Source: Glandiceps talaboti (taxonomy: Eukaryota > Hemichordata > Enteropneusta > Spengelidae). From it: a DNA stretch of 64,000 nucleotides. This document shows positions 28,403-40,924 of this stretch, in pieces. The translations under genes and the position numbers were made by a program. Position 1 is the first letter of the stretch. Every line of letters starts with the position of its first letter. The notes beneath the pieces were generated by a model, which was not told the origin of the DNA, made no database searches, and worked only from the letters and a program-made list of their open reading frames with translations. The stretch lies in contig NC_135560.1 of NCBI RefSeq assembly GCF_964340395.1, forward strand, positions 6,106,598 through 6,170,597, in the 5' to 3' direction.

Positions 28403-28511
28403 CTCTGGATTTACGCTGCGGGGGTTTCGACACGTCTTCTCCGAACCCCCCCCCCTCTCCCACTCAGTGCCGACCCCCCCCCCACCCCCACCGCAGCGTA
28501 TAAATCCAGAG
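28403..28511. repeat. Foldback element, 109 bp
   Basis: CTCTGGATTTACGCTGCGG at the left end is repeated inverted at the right end, with a 2-base TA insertion. The arms flank a C-rich core. It is probably a small MITE-like insertion in intron 1 of copy 1. Confidence 0.65.
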
Positions 28512-29159
28512 ATAGGAAAGTTTGTATCACAGATCTGTCCTACCTAAAAGCGAAAATGGAGTTAGGGGTTATAATTTACTTCTGTTTTCCTTTCCAAGGG
28601 TCCCTCTACTTTAAGTTTGACCCAAGTCTTATGAGGTACTTGTACTTTTTAAATGTACACCTCCCTGTACAGAAAAAGTTGCTAGCTGGTGACTTACAAG
28701 CTTTTTTCAATTTCAGTAAAACTGTTGCATGTACTATATCAAAATCGTGATAAAATGGAGGGGTCACCTTTATACTGAACCGTACAATTTCGTTAGGACC
28801 TGGATAATTTAGTACACACCTTGATGTAAATGTTTGAGGGAGACTCTTTGACCAGTATATGTTTTCTGGTGTTTTCACAGTATTACACGACCGTGGACCT
28901 GTGATTAAGGCACTGGAGAGACTCTCTTCTCTAACGTCTGTTTAAACCTAAACCCGCCCTCTCTGACACTCATTTAAGAATGCATGTAGTCCCGACAGAA
29001 GCAACCACGGAAACACCGATTCTATTGTTGACGCATATAAGTAATATCACACAGTGACACACTCCAGGGTCCAAGATATCACCTTGGGCAAAATGCCACT
29101 CAGGAACTTTTATATATATTTCGTTTCTGAAAATCATCGCAACTTTAGGTCGTATTAAC

Positions 29160-29194
29160 CTCAGACTACTAAACTGTCTTTTTAGTAGTCTGAG
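29160..29194. repeat. Perfect 14-bp-stem hairpin
   Basis: CTCAGACTACTAAA and its exact reverse complement are separated by a 7-nt loop, within intron 1 of copy 1. The downstream arm follows a short T-run. No function assigned. Confidence 0.7.
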
Positions 29195-30439
29195 TTTTGA
29201 GGGATGAAATTCGTGTACAGTTTATAGTACATAAATTATATCACAACTCGAATTCACTATTGATTACCTTGGGTACTAAATGTGAAAAAAGTCCAGGTCA
29301 GGTCAGATTTCTGATGCGTTGCGACCTTTATACAACACTCGCCATAATAACTTGCTGTATTCGAACACAATGAACTCTTCTGAAGATAATAAAATACGAT
29401 ATCAGCATTGCGCAAGCTCACAACAGGTAACCAGTGTTTAAAATCAACAGAAGCTCCCGTCAGTATTCTAGTAAGCCATACATTGTACAACAGCATAGGA
29501 ATATACTGTATGCCTATCAACAAGATGTTTACTATTTTATACGAAGCTATTGATTGTTGTCGACTAGCTGTTACGACCAATTTAGAATACTAGTAGTTAG
29601 ATTACGAACCGTTCTAGAGTGTGAAGTCATGTTTCTCCTGGCGGTTTCCCAGATCTTGCCAGCCCTTTCTTCTAACAAAAATTCTACTTTTAAAACAAAT
29701 GTCACGTTAAGTCATTTATTTAAATTATGCAAGTTAATCATTTAATTTTTGCGGTGTTAGGATTATTGCAGAATACATCCTGGTCGTAGTATTCAATGAT
29801 TTATCACAAGTTCATCTGACCTCACCTAACCCTTTCTTGTAATATTTTATCGTCTACCATTATTTTTATACCAACATTTACCAACTGTTACATTTTCTGT
29901 GCACGAGGTACCATCATGTTAGGAGTTCGTCGTCAAATGATATAAAGTCTAGCAATTTAAACTTTTTCATGTGTGTTTAATTGGCGGTAATCTGCTAAGG
30001 TAACTCACTCAAAGAAAATCACTGTACAAGTTCACCGGACAATGAAATGTAGCAGTATTAGTAATGTTTGATTTTGATCGAAGTTCTTTTTCAGGTTAAC
30101 TGGTTTTTATAAGCACAGCTAAACACTGAGGTAGTTCAGTAGTGCTATATGCTTGGTAAAATGTGTGTATGTGTTCGTTTGTGTGTTTGTGTGTCTCTGT
30201 ATGTGCGTGTCTGTACCTGTGTATGTAAACAAGTTAAAGTAAAAAATCATTGGTTTTTGTTGGTAATATTACTTAGGGTGTGTCGATGGAAAATTGTTCA
30301 AATGTGACAATGATCGCACTACTAGTGTGTGATGTGGGTAAAAAAAATGGGATCCTTAGCAAAACAAAAACTCACAAAACTCAAAAAACGTATGGGCAGA
30401 ATGGTATCTTTACGATGAAAGATGAATGACTGTTTACGA

Positions 30440-31110
30440 CATGGTGATCCCATCAGTGATATGCAAATTGGGTCTACAACATGACTTTTTGGTCAAAACT
30501 ATTTAATTCCACAACTACTGGACAGATTGGGCTGAACTGTGGTGGGAATGTTTCTAGGAATGTGTAGATGAAGATTTGTGTGCTCTAATAGGTGATATGC
30601 AAATTATATCTAAAATGTGAATTTTGATCAAAAAGTTATACCTCAGAGGAGGCTGAATTTGGTGGGAATATTTCTAGAGATGTCAATCCACAGATGGTCA
30701 TGACATATTGCCTCAACTAGCCCTAGGAACCAGGACCGCACCCTTAGTGACAGCCAAATGGTAGTATATTTTGCAAAGATAGCATTATTTGGTAGGCAAA
30801 TGAAGAAATATTCAAAAATGTATGTAAATATGCCCAGACCACGCCCAAAACAACAGGCAAGTGGTGCGTATTATCCAAAGATAACAGCAGGAATGGATAG
30901 GCAATTGAATAAACATTCCAAAAGTGAATGTATATATGCCTAGCAACAACACCACGCCCACAGCAACAGTCTAATGATGGTGTATATTGCAAGAAGACAA
31001 CGGGGCTGAGAAGGCACATGGATGAACATCCCAAACATGACTACTTATATGCCTAGCAACAAGACCACGCCCGTAGCAACAGCCAAATGGGGGTGTATAT
31101 TGCTTACAAT
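30440..31110. repeat. Two adjacent diverged tandem arrays
   Basis: Two ~130-bp units starting GTGATATGCAAATT lie at about 30458 and 30591. They are followed by about 3.3 units of 104-114 bp built around TATATGCCTAGCAACAxxACCACGCCC, beginning near 30753, 30857, 30971 and 31083. All are intronic. Confidence 0.6.
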
Positions 31111-31418
31111 TGGGCGGCTAGCCAAGTGGTTAACATTACACATTGTAACACGTACGCATATTAACGAAGTCTTAAAAGACCCCAGCAAAAGTCAAATACA
31201 ATGTACCAGTTGCTAAGATACCAACAACGGTAAAACATTCAAATAATAACACAATGTGCAACCATTGGGCAAATATAACAACAGGGACAGGTATGAATAA
31301 ACTTGCCAAGGCAGAATCAATGTCTTACCCAAACCAATGTTCTACAGTTGTGCTTTACGCAATTGGTGCTATTTTTGTATTTATTTTTACAGGTTGATAA
31401 TCACCTTGAGGGTTTAGA

Positions 31419-34400
31419 ATGGATGGATTACGGATTCTTTATCAATATTTAAATGACAACATTTCGATACCTGAAGAAAAAAAAATACGAAATATAGTGA
31501 AAGGCACAAAAATCCCTGTGCGTGATCTGGACGCGCTAGAAGACCTGACAGATATTTTTGGATGTTTAGAAGAAAGAGGATACATAGGACTAATTGATCT
31601 TGGGTATCTGAAGGATATTCTCGGGCTAATAAGTCGACCACGTCTTATTGAAAAAGTGGAGGAATTCGAAAGAAAGCAGAAATTATCAGGTTAAACTAAA
31701 ATTCCATTTGTCGATACACAATGTATTTAAAACTAATTTAAATGTATCCCTGGATGTTCTTATGGACATTTTAATGTGTTCGTTCGGTTTTTATTTGTTT
31801 ATTTTTTGTTTGTTTATTTATCATTATGTTTTGGTTTGGTTTGGTTTGCTTTCTATGAGGAGGCAGATTTACAGTGTTACTTGAAAACAATTTGAAATCT
31901 GTCAGAGGGTTTAGTTTATCACTGTGTAACATCTATAATATTGATCTATTCAATGCAAGGGTATAAGATAAGATTGATTTTCATCAAATGAAGTTGCTAC
32001 CCTGGCATCAATTTGTGCAAAAATGAATATGAAACTAGTGAAAATTTCATTTTACGAGATCACAATCTTTGGATGCAAGTCACCTTTTGCCTTTCGGTAT
32101 TTCCCTCTTTTTTCTTTTCTTTTTTGCAAAGACTTGTAATGTGGTGTTTTTCTTCTTTGTTTACAACGAAAATTAAAAAAAATATATATATATATAACAA
32201 AAAAAAACGTGCACCGAACCTGGTTTGCCAAAGAACCGAAAAGACAATTGAATATTTAAACTATGACTATATAGGTACACATCGACCGGTAGTCATGTAA
32301 TTCTGCATTATCTCAATGGTAACAACAGAGATTCAAAGGATAAAGTCGTCTTTTTGTATATAAAAAAACAAACAGATTTTTTTTCATATATTCAGTCATA
32401 CAATTGTTTCCTTTCTATAAATTACTACTAAAATTGCTGTTACAGAACATGCACCACGTGACAGTGGAACGCTAAGGGGAGGAAACACGCAAAGCGGCGC
32501 TAGCGGTAAGTGGGTTTTTTTTCTCTTTTTTTTTGTTATGAGACTGTGAAATGTAATAAATTAAGAAAGAAGTTATGTAATGCTTTATACACCCAATAAA
32601 ACTCTTAAAATACAAAAAAGTACAAGCGGTAAGTATATCATATAACCTTTAGTTTGCACAGCATTTATTTATTCTTTCCAAAGGAAGATGAAAGTTACAG
32701 AATTGAATATTTAAGATCATGTTAGTTAATACCCACCTGGAATTCCATAATTACACATGTTGGAGCCATGGTTTAACCATAGACCCTACACGGTCTATGG
32801 TTTAACCATTGAATGGTTTGAAAAGGCTTTCACAATTTCCCTACTCTGAATTCATACCTTGTTGTTTCCATGGAAATTTGATCGTCCGTTTCTCCATTAC
32901 GAAAGCGTTGTATTCATCGGAACGTACTTAGTATATTGAAAGTACAAATTGACTTATCGGGTTCCCTGTCATCGCAGATTCAACAGATACTCCAAAATGA
33001 TAAAGAGTACCTGTCATAAATTTGATTTGATGAAATTTTTGAAATTACGGTTACAGGGTATACAGGGTCTGGCAACTACACTGGACAAGGGCTTACCGTC
33101 ACGGCGAACCCTAGTGGAACAAACACACAACCCGAACAGAGTACATGCGGTAAGCATATCCCCAAACGCACTGTTTGCACGGTGCCGGGAGGGGGGGGGG
33201 ACCCATGCGTCCTTGTAAACAGTGGAGAAGAACTCAGATTTTAACTTAAACTATGCTAGATGAAAAGTTTTACGTGAAAGGTATAGTCCTTCTTAAACAC
33301 AGAGCAGTGAAAAGACCTCTTTTGCGTAGACTTTTCACGTCTTTCCCGTCTACGGACAAGACACAGTACGGCAGACTAAGTTAGTTGACAGCAACGATAT
33401 AAATGTAACATTTTATATCCGTATCGCTATCGTATCATTTCTGGGAACAGCTATGCCACCTCCGACCACTGCAATTGCAATTTTTACTCTAGTTGTCTCA
33501 GCTCAATGAATCATGACTATGAATACCATCATGTCATTCATGAAATAACCAAAATATCCACCTCCGACCACGGCAATGGCAATTTTTACTCTAGCGGTAT
33601 CAGCTCAATGAATCATGACTATGAATACCTTCATGTTATTTCGTGAAATTATCCACTTCAGAACAACCCCTTGTATCCGAAGTCTAAATTTGACGACACT
33701 CTAATTCTCAGATAATTTTCTCTATGTATACAGATTCTAGTGATGCCACGGGTATTGATGACACTGATAGCGCAAGGTATGGCTTCATAAATTAAACTAC
33801 ACTGTCGTAAACTACAGCCTCTTTTACGGCACCGTCCAAGACGCACCGCCATTTTGCAGTATCACAGAAGAAGTAACAGCTCTGGTTTGCGATAATGATT
33901 AAACTATTGCCGTATGACATGTATTACTTAAACTTGAATTTTACTAATTAGTGTTTTGCAATCTTGAGGCATTTTGAATCCATTTCTAAATTTAAATGAT
34001 GATATTTGTTGGCTGTCAATACTTGGTCACGTGTTATGAATAATGAGTGCATACTCAAGTATACCGTCAGAATCAATCAATCGTTTATTCAGTATTGTTG
34101 GCCACCGGCCAAAAAAATACAAACCTTAAATATACAAAAATGAACGGATCACCAGAAAATATCAAAATTATCAGGCCCTTTGAGTCTCAGAGTTTCTAAT
34201 AGTATCTTTTCTAAGTTTAGTAGCATAAAATATATATCTACTAAGTTTTCTGAGTGTCAACCTTTCGAGACGACAGAAGTAATACAAATTTGTGTTGCAG
34301 TGGGAGATTATAAAAGTAATTGGCAATATATTTTGACCTTATACAAGTATAAAAAGGACATACAAGTAAAAAGTGGAATTCATCCTCTACTTGATTTACA

Positions 34401-36134
34401 TTACACATTTCACAAAGTCTCTCTACTCTTAAAGTATCATTCCAACGACCAGTTTCGATTTTCAAATTATTTTATGCGATTTTCAAATTATGTGTTGAGG
34501 TTCTAAATCTACAAAGCATCAGTTTGAATATTGGTTTATCAAGAGAGGTTAACGTCAGAAATTGCAGGTAACAATGTGCAATGTTGTGTTTGGAACAACT
34601 GTCTCACCATGATACAATGGTTTACCAAAATAGGCGAATTTTAAATTTAAATCAATGCACTTGTCGTTAATTACGTTTTATTTGTACATCATAGTTCAAT
34701 GTGATAAGTTATATATACTCAGGAATCAATGGTTTGTCTGCTTGGATGCAGATTTGGTGGTATTTATTCTAACGTTTTCTTGGAAAGTTTCCAAATCTAG
34801 GGGTTTAGCTAGTTATAATGACAGAACATGATTTTGAATAAATTGACATGTTGCCCATTTTTTTCAATTTCAGATTCAAAAATGGAACAAAAAAGAGTGT
34901 TCTGTTGGTGAATGATGAATGGGGTACGTCAAAGGGAGGAATATCGACAGTTCATCGTCAACTGGCCGAACAAGCTAAAGATGCTGGGTTCGATGTTTAT
35001 GTCACAGCACTAGAACTGAATGAAGAGGATGCCAAAGATGCCAATGAAAAGGGGATCAATGTGATAACCGCGAGGAAGAAAGGATACACACCTCCAGATT
35101 TGACTTGGATTAACACCACTCATCGGACGTATTTCCCCAAATTAGAAGAAGAAATACCAAATTTGAGCGTCATCGTTGGTCACATACCAATCACATCAGA
35201 GGGGGCTCTAGACATTCGAAAAGAACGCTTTGCAGGGAAAGGTGTAAAGGTTTTCCTGTTTAATCATGTCATTCCAGAAGATATCGAAGAGTGGAAGTCA
35301 GGATCGACCCCAGAAACAACTGACGAGAAAGAAAACCGTATCCTGGAACAGGTCAAGGAAGCTGACGCTGTATTCTCAGTTGGTCCAAGGATGTTCAACC
35401 ATTTCGACAACAACTTCCGTGCCCTTCCCGAAGTTGTGCACTTTCTTTACATCCCATTGCCCGACAAACCGTTTTTTGACATTTCCATCAAACCACCAAG
35501 CGAAAATAATCCTGTCATCAAGGTGTTGGCATTAGGTCGAGTTGATGGTGTTGGAAAGTTGAAAGGTTACGATGTCATGGCAGCTGCCATGAGCAGAGTC
35601 TGTGACTTGTACCACAACGCAGGTTTGGGACAGCCCCCAATATTGGTCATTAGAGGCATCCCAGAAGGAAAACACGAACAAAGTCAGGAATTCATCAAGA
35701 AACATGTAAAGTCGAAATATTTGAAGATAACCCTTCGTCCTTATGGAACACAGGACCAAATAAGGCAGGATATGAAAACAAGTCACCTTTTCGTCATGCC
35801 GTCCCGTAGTGAGCCATTTGGAATGGTTGGAATAGAAGCCATCGCTGCAGGTCTACCAACCCTGTTGACCACCAACTCTGGTTTAGCAGAATTGGTTGTT
35901 AAACGAGATATCTTCGGATCACGTGATGGAAAATCCATGGTTGTTGATGTTGGTCTTAACGATGCTGACTTGGAAGATGATATCAAGATTTGGGAAGAAC
36001 ACATCAAAAGTGTGCTGCTGAGAGATGAGTACGAAGAAAATTTTAAACACGCCCAAGATTTGAAACAGCGCCTGAAGAAACTACCGGCAATCAAGAAAAC
36101 ACATGAGGATTTCGTCAAAGAGCTTGTAAAATAA
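31419..36134 (+). CDS. DED-glycosyltransferase (GT4) fusion protein, copy 1
   Basis: Coding exons 31419-31689, 32446-32505, 33057-33149, 33734-33776 and 34874-36134 join with consistent phases (1,1,1,2) into 575 residues. In-frame stops precede the ATG, which has A at -3 and G at +4; the exon's acceptor is at 31393. Residues 1-90 form a death-effector domain: the stretch EDLTDIFGCLEERGYIGLID, then LISRPRLIEKVEEFE, aligns with FADD/caspase-8 DEDs. The usual RxDL motif reads RPRL. Residues about 91-156 are a Gly/Ser/Thr/Asn- then Asp/Ser-rich linker. Residues 160-575 are a two-lobed GT-B enzyme of family GT4: WGTSKGGIST (172-181), LGRVDGVGKLKG (Arg378, Lys384/386) and the EX7E pair Glu469/Glu477 in EPFGMVGIE. 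No signal peptide or membrane segment is seen, so it is probably cytosolic. Donor and acceptor sugars are unknown. A signalling role via DED contacts is inferred. Confidence 0.82.
32768..32809. repeat. Inverted repeat, 18-bp arms
   Basis: ATGGTTTAACCATAGACC and its near-exact reverse complement (one mismatch) flank a 6-nt spacer in an intron of copy 1. The arms are themselves partly palindromic (GGTTTAACC). Confidence 0.65.
33805..33900 (+). repeat. ~95-bp dispersed element, copy 2
   Basis: Same element as 22005-22099 and 57171-57264. Here it lies in the intron just before the GT exon of copy 1. Confidence 0.65.
34075..34515 (-). mobile_element. 5'-truncated LINE fragment (CR1/jockey-like RT C-terminus)
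   Basis: On the minus strand an open frame of about 74 codons reads RLCEMCNVNQVEDEFHFLLV, then CPFY. This is the characteristic C-terminal segment of many non-LTR reverse transcriptase proteins. It is followed by a 3' tail with GATTGATTG-type repeats. It sits in the last intron of copy 1 and is absent at the same place in copies 2 and 3. Confidence 0.75.
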
Positions 36135-36419
36135 CATTGAGCAGAAGAAATACCAAATACACTTACAAGTCAAATATCATAAAGAGACATACCTCTGATA
36201 TGTATTTACAAGTTTGGTAGTTACTGTATTGTAAAAACCATCAATGATGACAGATGCATCTCCAACTGCAAGTGATGTCACATACACAATTATGCATAAC
36301 AATTTGACAGCTTTCAAGTTGAAGTGACAGCATGCAGCATATCAGATCAATAGTTTAATGACAACCGTATTGACGCCAAGCAACCCTCGTTCTTCGTTAT
36401 TACTTGCACAGGTAAATGA

Positions 36420-36930
36420 CCAATGCCCTCAGCCAGTATTAAAAGCAGTACTGTATAGCTTTGTAGAAGTTGAAGCCGGTGTGCTAATACTCACACACAC
36501 CAACATATAAATGACCCATACCCATCGCAAGTAACCACAATGAAGTACTCTAGACTAGTCGATATAGAGCTTTGTAGAAGATACCGATGTCACACACCCT
36601 CGAACTCACAGGCAATTTTACCCATCGCACAACTGACAGCCAAAGAACAGTATTCGCTACAGAGCTTTGCACAAAATGAATCATATGCACATTCAACATG
36701 ATCAAATACTTCCAGGCAAATAACCAGTATCCAGTAAATAGCCACAGTGCAGTACTGTATTCCTACAGAGTTTTGCAGGAATTGAAGCTGATGTCACATA
36801 CCCACGAATTCAAATACATATACCGAATGACCTGTGCCCAAAAATCATTAATCATAGTGCAGTATTCGCTATACTGCTTGGTAGCAGTTGAAGTCAAAGA
36901 TATCACATATGTCGAGAACATTAAACTACT
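36420..36930. repeat. ~110-bp diverged satellite, unit 1
   Basis: About five imperfect copies are built around TATAGAGCTTTGTAGAAG, a GATGTCACACACCC-type stretch and CAGTATTCGCTA. The same array lies at 45909-46420, and two older copies lie at 57285-57470. Confidence 0.6.
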
Positions 36931-37468
36931 CAGGCCCGAATTATGAGACCGAATGGCAAACTATGTTTGAGCAACGAAGCAGGTAGTTTCACGCATTTGC
37001 CGTGTTCAGATGACAAGATGTGAAACAACATATGCTAAGTCCTTGTTTGTAATGTTAATCAATTGGAAAGAAATAGTAAATGTGTAAAATGTTCGTACGT
37101 ACAATAACAAACTTTTGTACACATTTGTTGGCAGTTTACAATATGTTGAGTTATAAACACAGAGTAGGTCAATTTTATTTCAGATTGATTTTTCAAGTAG
37201 GAAGCCATGATAAAATTGTTGTATAAATTTAAAAATCCAAAATAAATACCCAATCCTCATCCATGTGACCACTTTAATGAAATTTAAACAGTTATCACCT
37301 ATATGCTATTAAAAATGAAGAAGCAATCATATTTAGTACAGCTGTCAGCATATTTGTTAGTGTGTTGGTGAACTCAATAAAATGTTTATAACCAATTCTT
37401 CAATCGATACTTTATCAATTCCAAACAGCGAAAATTGTCAGTATTAAACTATGATGACTATGGCCCGC

Positions 37469-38512
37469 TCAGTAATACTTAAATTTGCCGTTTCTTATGA
37501 CCATTGCATTCGGAGTGCAGGCACTCTTGAAAAGTTTCATTTTCAGTTCTCTTTCAAGCTTCCTAAAGATTACTGCTGAAGCAGCTGTTGGCTTGGTAAA
37601 CACACGAACATTGGACGTTTTATTTCTGCTTCTATTTTGTTTACCTTTCTTGGTGCAAATTTCACCCTCTTGATGCATGCCTTTAATTCCTAATTATGGA
37701 CAAAAAGAAAATATGCTTTTCATTAGTTTTTTTCTCCGAAATGCTGAAGAGTTTTGTTGATGAGGATGTTTGTCCTATCGATTTTTTCTAATACGCCCTT
37801 TTGTCATCCGTGCACGTGCACAAGGGAATTATAACACCAAAATTGTGTTGGCATTTGTGAACCTTTGATATAATCATTATTAACAAAAGTAATGTCAGTT
37901 TCCTTAGTAAATCACTTGGAAAGTTTGTCTATATCTGCTTGATTAGCTGTGTGATAGGTAGTCCTGTTTTAGACATCGGATCGACGCTCAGATGGTTACC
38001 GAACAATGCCGGATGGAGGATGACAGTACCTTGACTATTCGTGCAAGCTCTCTACATAAATTGCTTTCAAAAGTTAACACAATTGCCCAAGGGTTTAGCA
38101 GATAGACCATCCGATAGCCTAGAAACTTCACAATCTGGCGAACGACATGGCAAAGCCAGGCAATTCTGTCTCTGAGCTAGCTGTTCGAGGAAGCAATGAA
38201 AATATATTCCTTAACCCCCCACTACAATCATGAGAAGCGAACACATAATGACAATGAAAGCATCATTATAATAATGCAGATACATCTGATACATTACCTT
38301 GACAAGATCAGACTTTACTTTCTTTTGCGAAGTGATTGAAGAACTGCAAGGTCTCATTGATTTCCTGGTTGACTTTTTTTGAGATGTTATACAGAACTTG
38401 AACTCCAACGCCTTTGGAATCTCGTCTTAGATCATGGAAACAAGCATTTTAGGGGACGAACGTTTTGATATTCCTTTCTGTATGGGAGTGACAGTACCAG
38501 TCTTCTGTGGTG
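37469..38512 (-). pseudogene. Decayed copy of the basic-protein gene, unit 1
   Basis: Two regions match the exons of the intact gene at 57645-59284: 37469-37689 (last exon) and 38298-38512. The upstream exon has lost about 48 nt net and has an in-frame stop after LVSMI. The last exon has a +2-nt shift before GKQN. Splice sites persist, so it is a duplicated pseudogene, not a processed one. Confidence 0.75.
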
Positions 38513-39036
38513 CTATGCACACAGTGAGAATGACCATTTTACGAAAAAATACCAATATTCCTAATTCTGTTTTCTAAAATGTGACCCTGCCTTTCTCTGA
38601 AACATGACCCCCCCCCCCCCCATTGAATGTTTGTTAAACATTGCGCTAATATGCTGTCAGACGTAAAAAGTAACACAATTTTCAGAACCAGCCATAAAGA
38701 CGAACGACTCTATCCCACCACATTGATAATTTTAAAGACACTGGTTGTTTCCAACTACTACCTCATAGTGAAATGTGTGAAGACACTGCAATAATAATTT
38801 CCTGTGTTTGGATCTAATTCTAGTAATTGCGCATAGCTCTAGGCCAGAATCCCCAAAGACTAAAATGGGTACACAACAGACATTGTCAGGACTAAGTTCA
38901 ACATCCCAACTCCACCACATTATCACAAATATCTTTCCACACTGTTCGACCTTCACTCATGTTAGACCCACGCCTCTCTTGATGCCACAACTAACAAGTG
39001 ATTCAGTGAATGGTTGTAAGCAGCGATTTGCCTGAA

Positions 39037-39322
39037 ATGTTCTGATATTACAGTACAACGGTGGCAGTGGTGGGATTGACTGATATGTTCTGATATTGGA
39101 GTACAGTGGTGGCAGTGGTGGGATTGACTGATATGTTCTGATATTGGAGTACAGTGGTGGCAGTGGTGGGATTGACTGATATGTTCTGATATTACAGTAC
39201 AACGGTGGCAGTGGTGGGATTGACTGATATGTTCTGATATTGGAGTACAGTGGTGGCAGTGATGGGATTGACTGATATGTTCTGATATTACAGTACAATG
39301 GTGGCAGGGCAGTGGTTGGATC
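39037..39322. repeat. 48-bp minisatellite, ~6 copies
   Basis: Consensus unit starts ATGTTCTGATATT and includes AGTGGTGGCAGTGGTGGGAT. The period is a multiple of 3, which produces an artefactual Tyr/Pro-rich open frame on the minus strand. Confidence 0.9.
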
Positions 39323-40177
39323 TAGCAGCTGTGAAATGTGTGTGACATGGTAGACAGCAATGGCATGCCAAAATCACAAAATAATGCAAAGTTGCACTGA
39401 AAGGAGTAAAATGGGGCTAATAAGATATTGGTGGCTTTTTTGAAGAAAGTTCTTTTAAAGTTCTTTTTGAAAATCCGATATTTTAGGACCTTTCTAGGGT
39501 GGTAAGTGTAATATATTAATGTTTTGCAACTGGTTAGTATATACGATCATACATCATACATCATACATTCTTTTTCAAACCATAAATAGTAAATAAATAA
39601 ATAAATAAATAAAAAATAAATAAAGGACAACATCGAACCAATATTCAAATAGCTGTTTATTATATGGATATTTTGTGTTCAAGTTACATTCTTCTCTCGA
39701 TACAGCGACCTTCCTTTCAGAACCGACAAGAAATCTCATGAACCTTGTACACGATCTGTGGCTGTCCAATTGGAGAGAACTTGAGTTGCGTGAACGACTT
39801 CCCTATCCGATGACAAATTCCTCTTTATTCCAACATCACTAAGTTTTTCCTGTAATGTTTAACATGTTTATTAATAATCAATTCGGTACACTACTTGAGA
39901 TATATGATCAACATATATGCTAATCAGATGCAAAACAAGTCTTAATATGTAGAGTCTAATATGTAAAGTGGATGACATTTTAGAAACTGACTGATAGAGA
40001 TAGATCATCGTTGCTGTGTGGTCTAGTAATACAAGAAAGCTAATCACTTTGGTTTTCACCCCGAATTACAGAGGTCACTCAAAATTTTGTTTTTCTGAAA
40101 GATCACATAACCGTTCATTTTCCAAAAGCAAAAAAGAACTATCTTGAGATAATTTTCATTTTCCTGAATTATCATTT

Positions 40178-40181
<4 letters not shown>

Positions 40182-40273
<92 letters not shown>
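40182..40273. repeat. (GA)n microsatellite
   Basis: Uninterrupted GA tract of 92 bp. The equivalent site in unit 2 (about 50394) has only GATAGAGAGAGA. Confidence 0.95.
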
Positions 40274-40276
<3 letters not shown>

Positions 40277-40859
40277 ATTTATGTGTGTGAACATAGACAT
40301 TGGAGAACGATGAGAATTTACGGCGGGCGTGGGGATGGGGGCTGAGGTGAACATATTTTGGTTAAGGTTTTTTAGCAGCTCCCCTTCACTCTTTCAAAAC
40401 ATTTCATGCCCCCCCCCCCCTGCAATGAACCCTCGAAGCCCGCCCCCAGGCTACATGAGTTTGTACATGTGTCACAAGATGGTCCAAAACACGGCACAAC
40501 TGTGACTTAATTTGGAACGAGTCAAAAAGGTGAAGGGTGGAGTATGGTGATGGAGAAAGATGTACACAGGTGGAGGCCATTTAGTAGCCTAACATTTCAA
40601 AACAGACACATTATTGAAAGCCATAGAGTACTTGAAAATTATCTTCAGTACCCCAATTTACTCTCAATACATTATTACACAACTGTATGGCTACATTTCA
40701 ACCTATAAAGAGATATTACGGTACACATACACATTCGCTTGGCTATCGACCACATCATAATTAAATATATATGATACAAACGTACAAGGTAAATGACTAC
40801 TCCCTGGTTTGATTTTGTTCAAAGAGTCAATTTTACTTTGAGAGAGAGAGAGCGAGAGC

Positions 40860-40862
<3 letters not shown>

Positions 40863-40923
<61 letters not shown>

Positions 40924-40924
40924 G
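40863..40924. repeat. (GACA)n microsatellite
   Basis: About 15 tetranucleotide units, shorter at the equivalent site in unit 2 (50941-50989). A short (GATTT)n run follows at about 41297-41332. Confidence 0.95.

Noticed and set aside
34180-34506. 108-codon plus-strand frame
   Set aside because: Antisense shadow of the LINE fragment on the minus strand.
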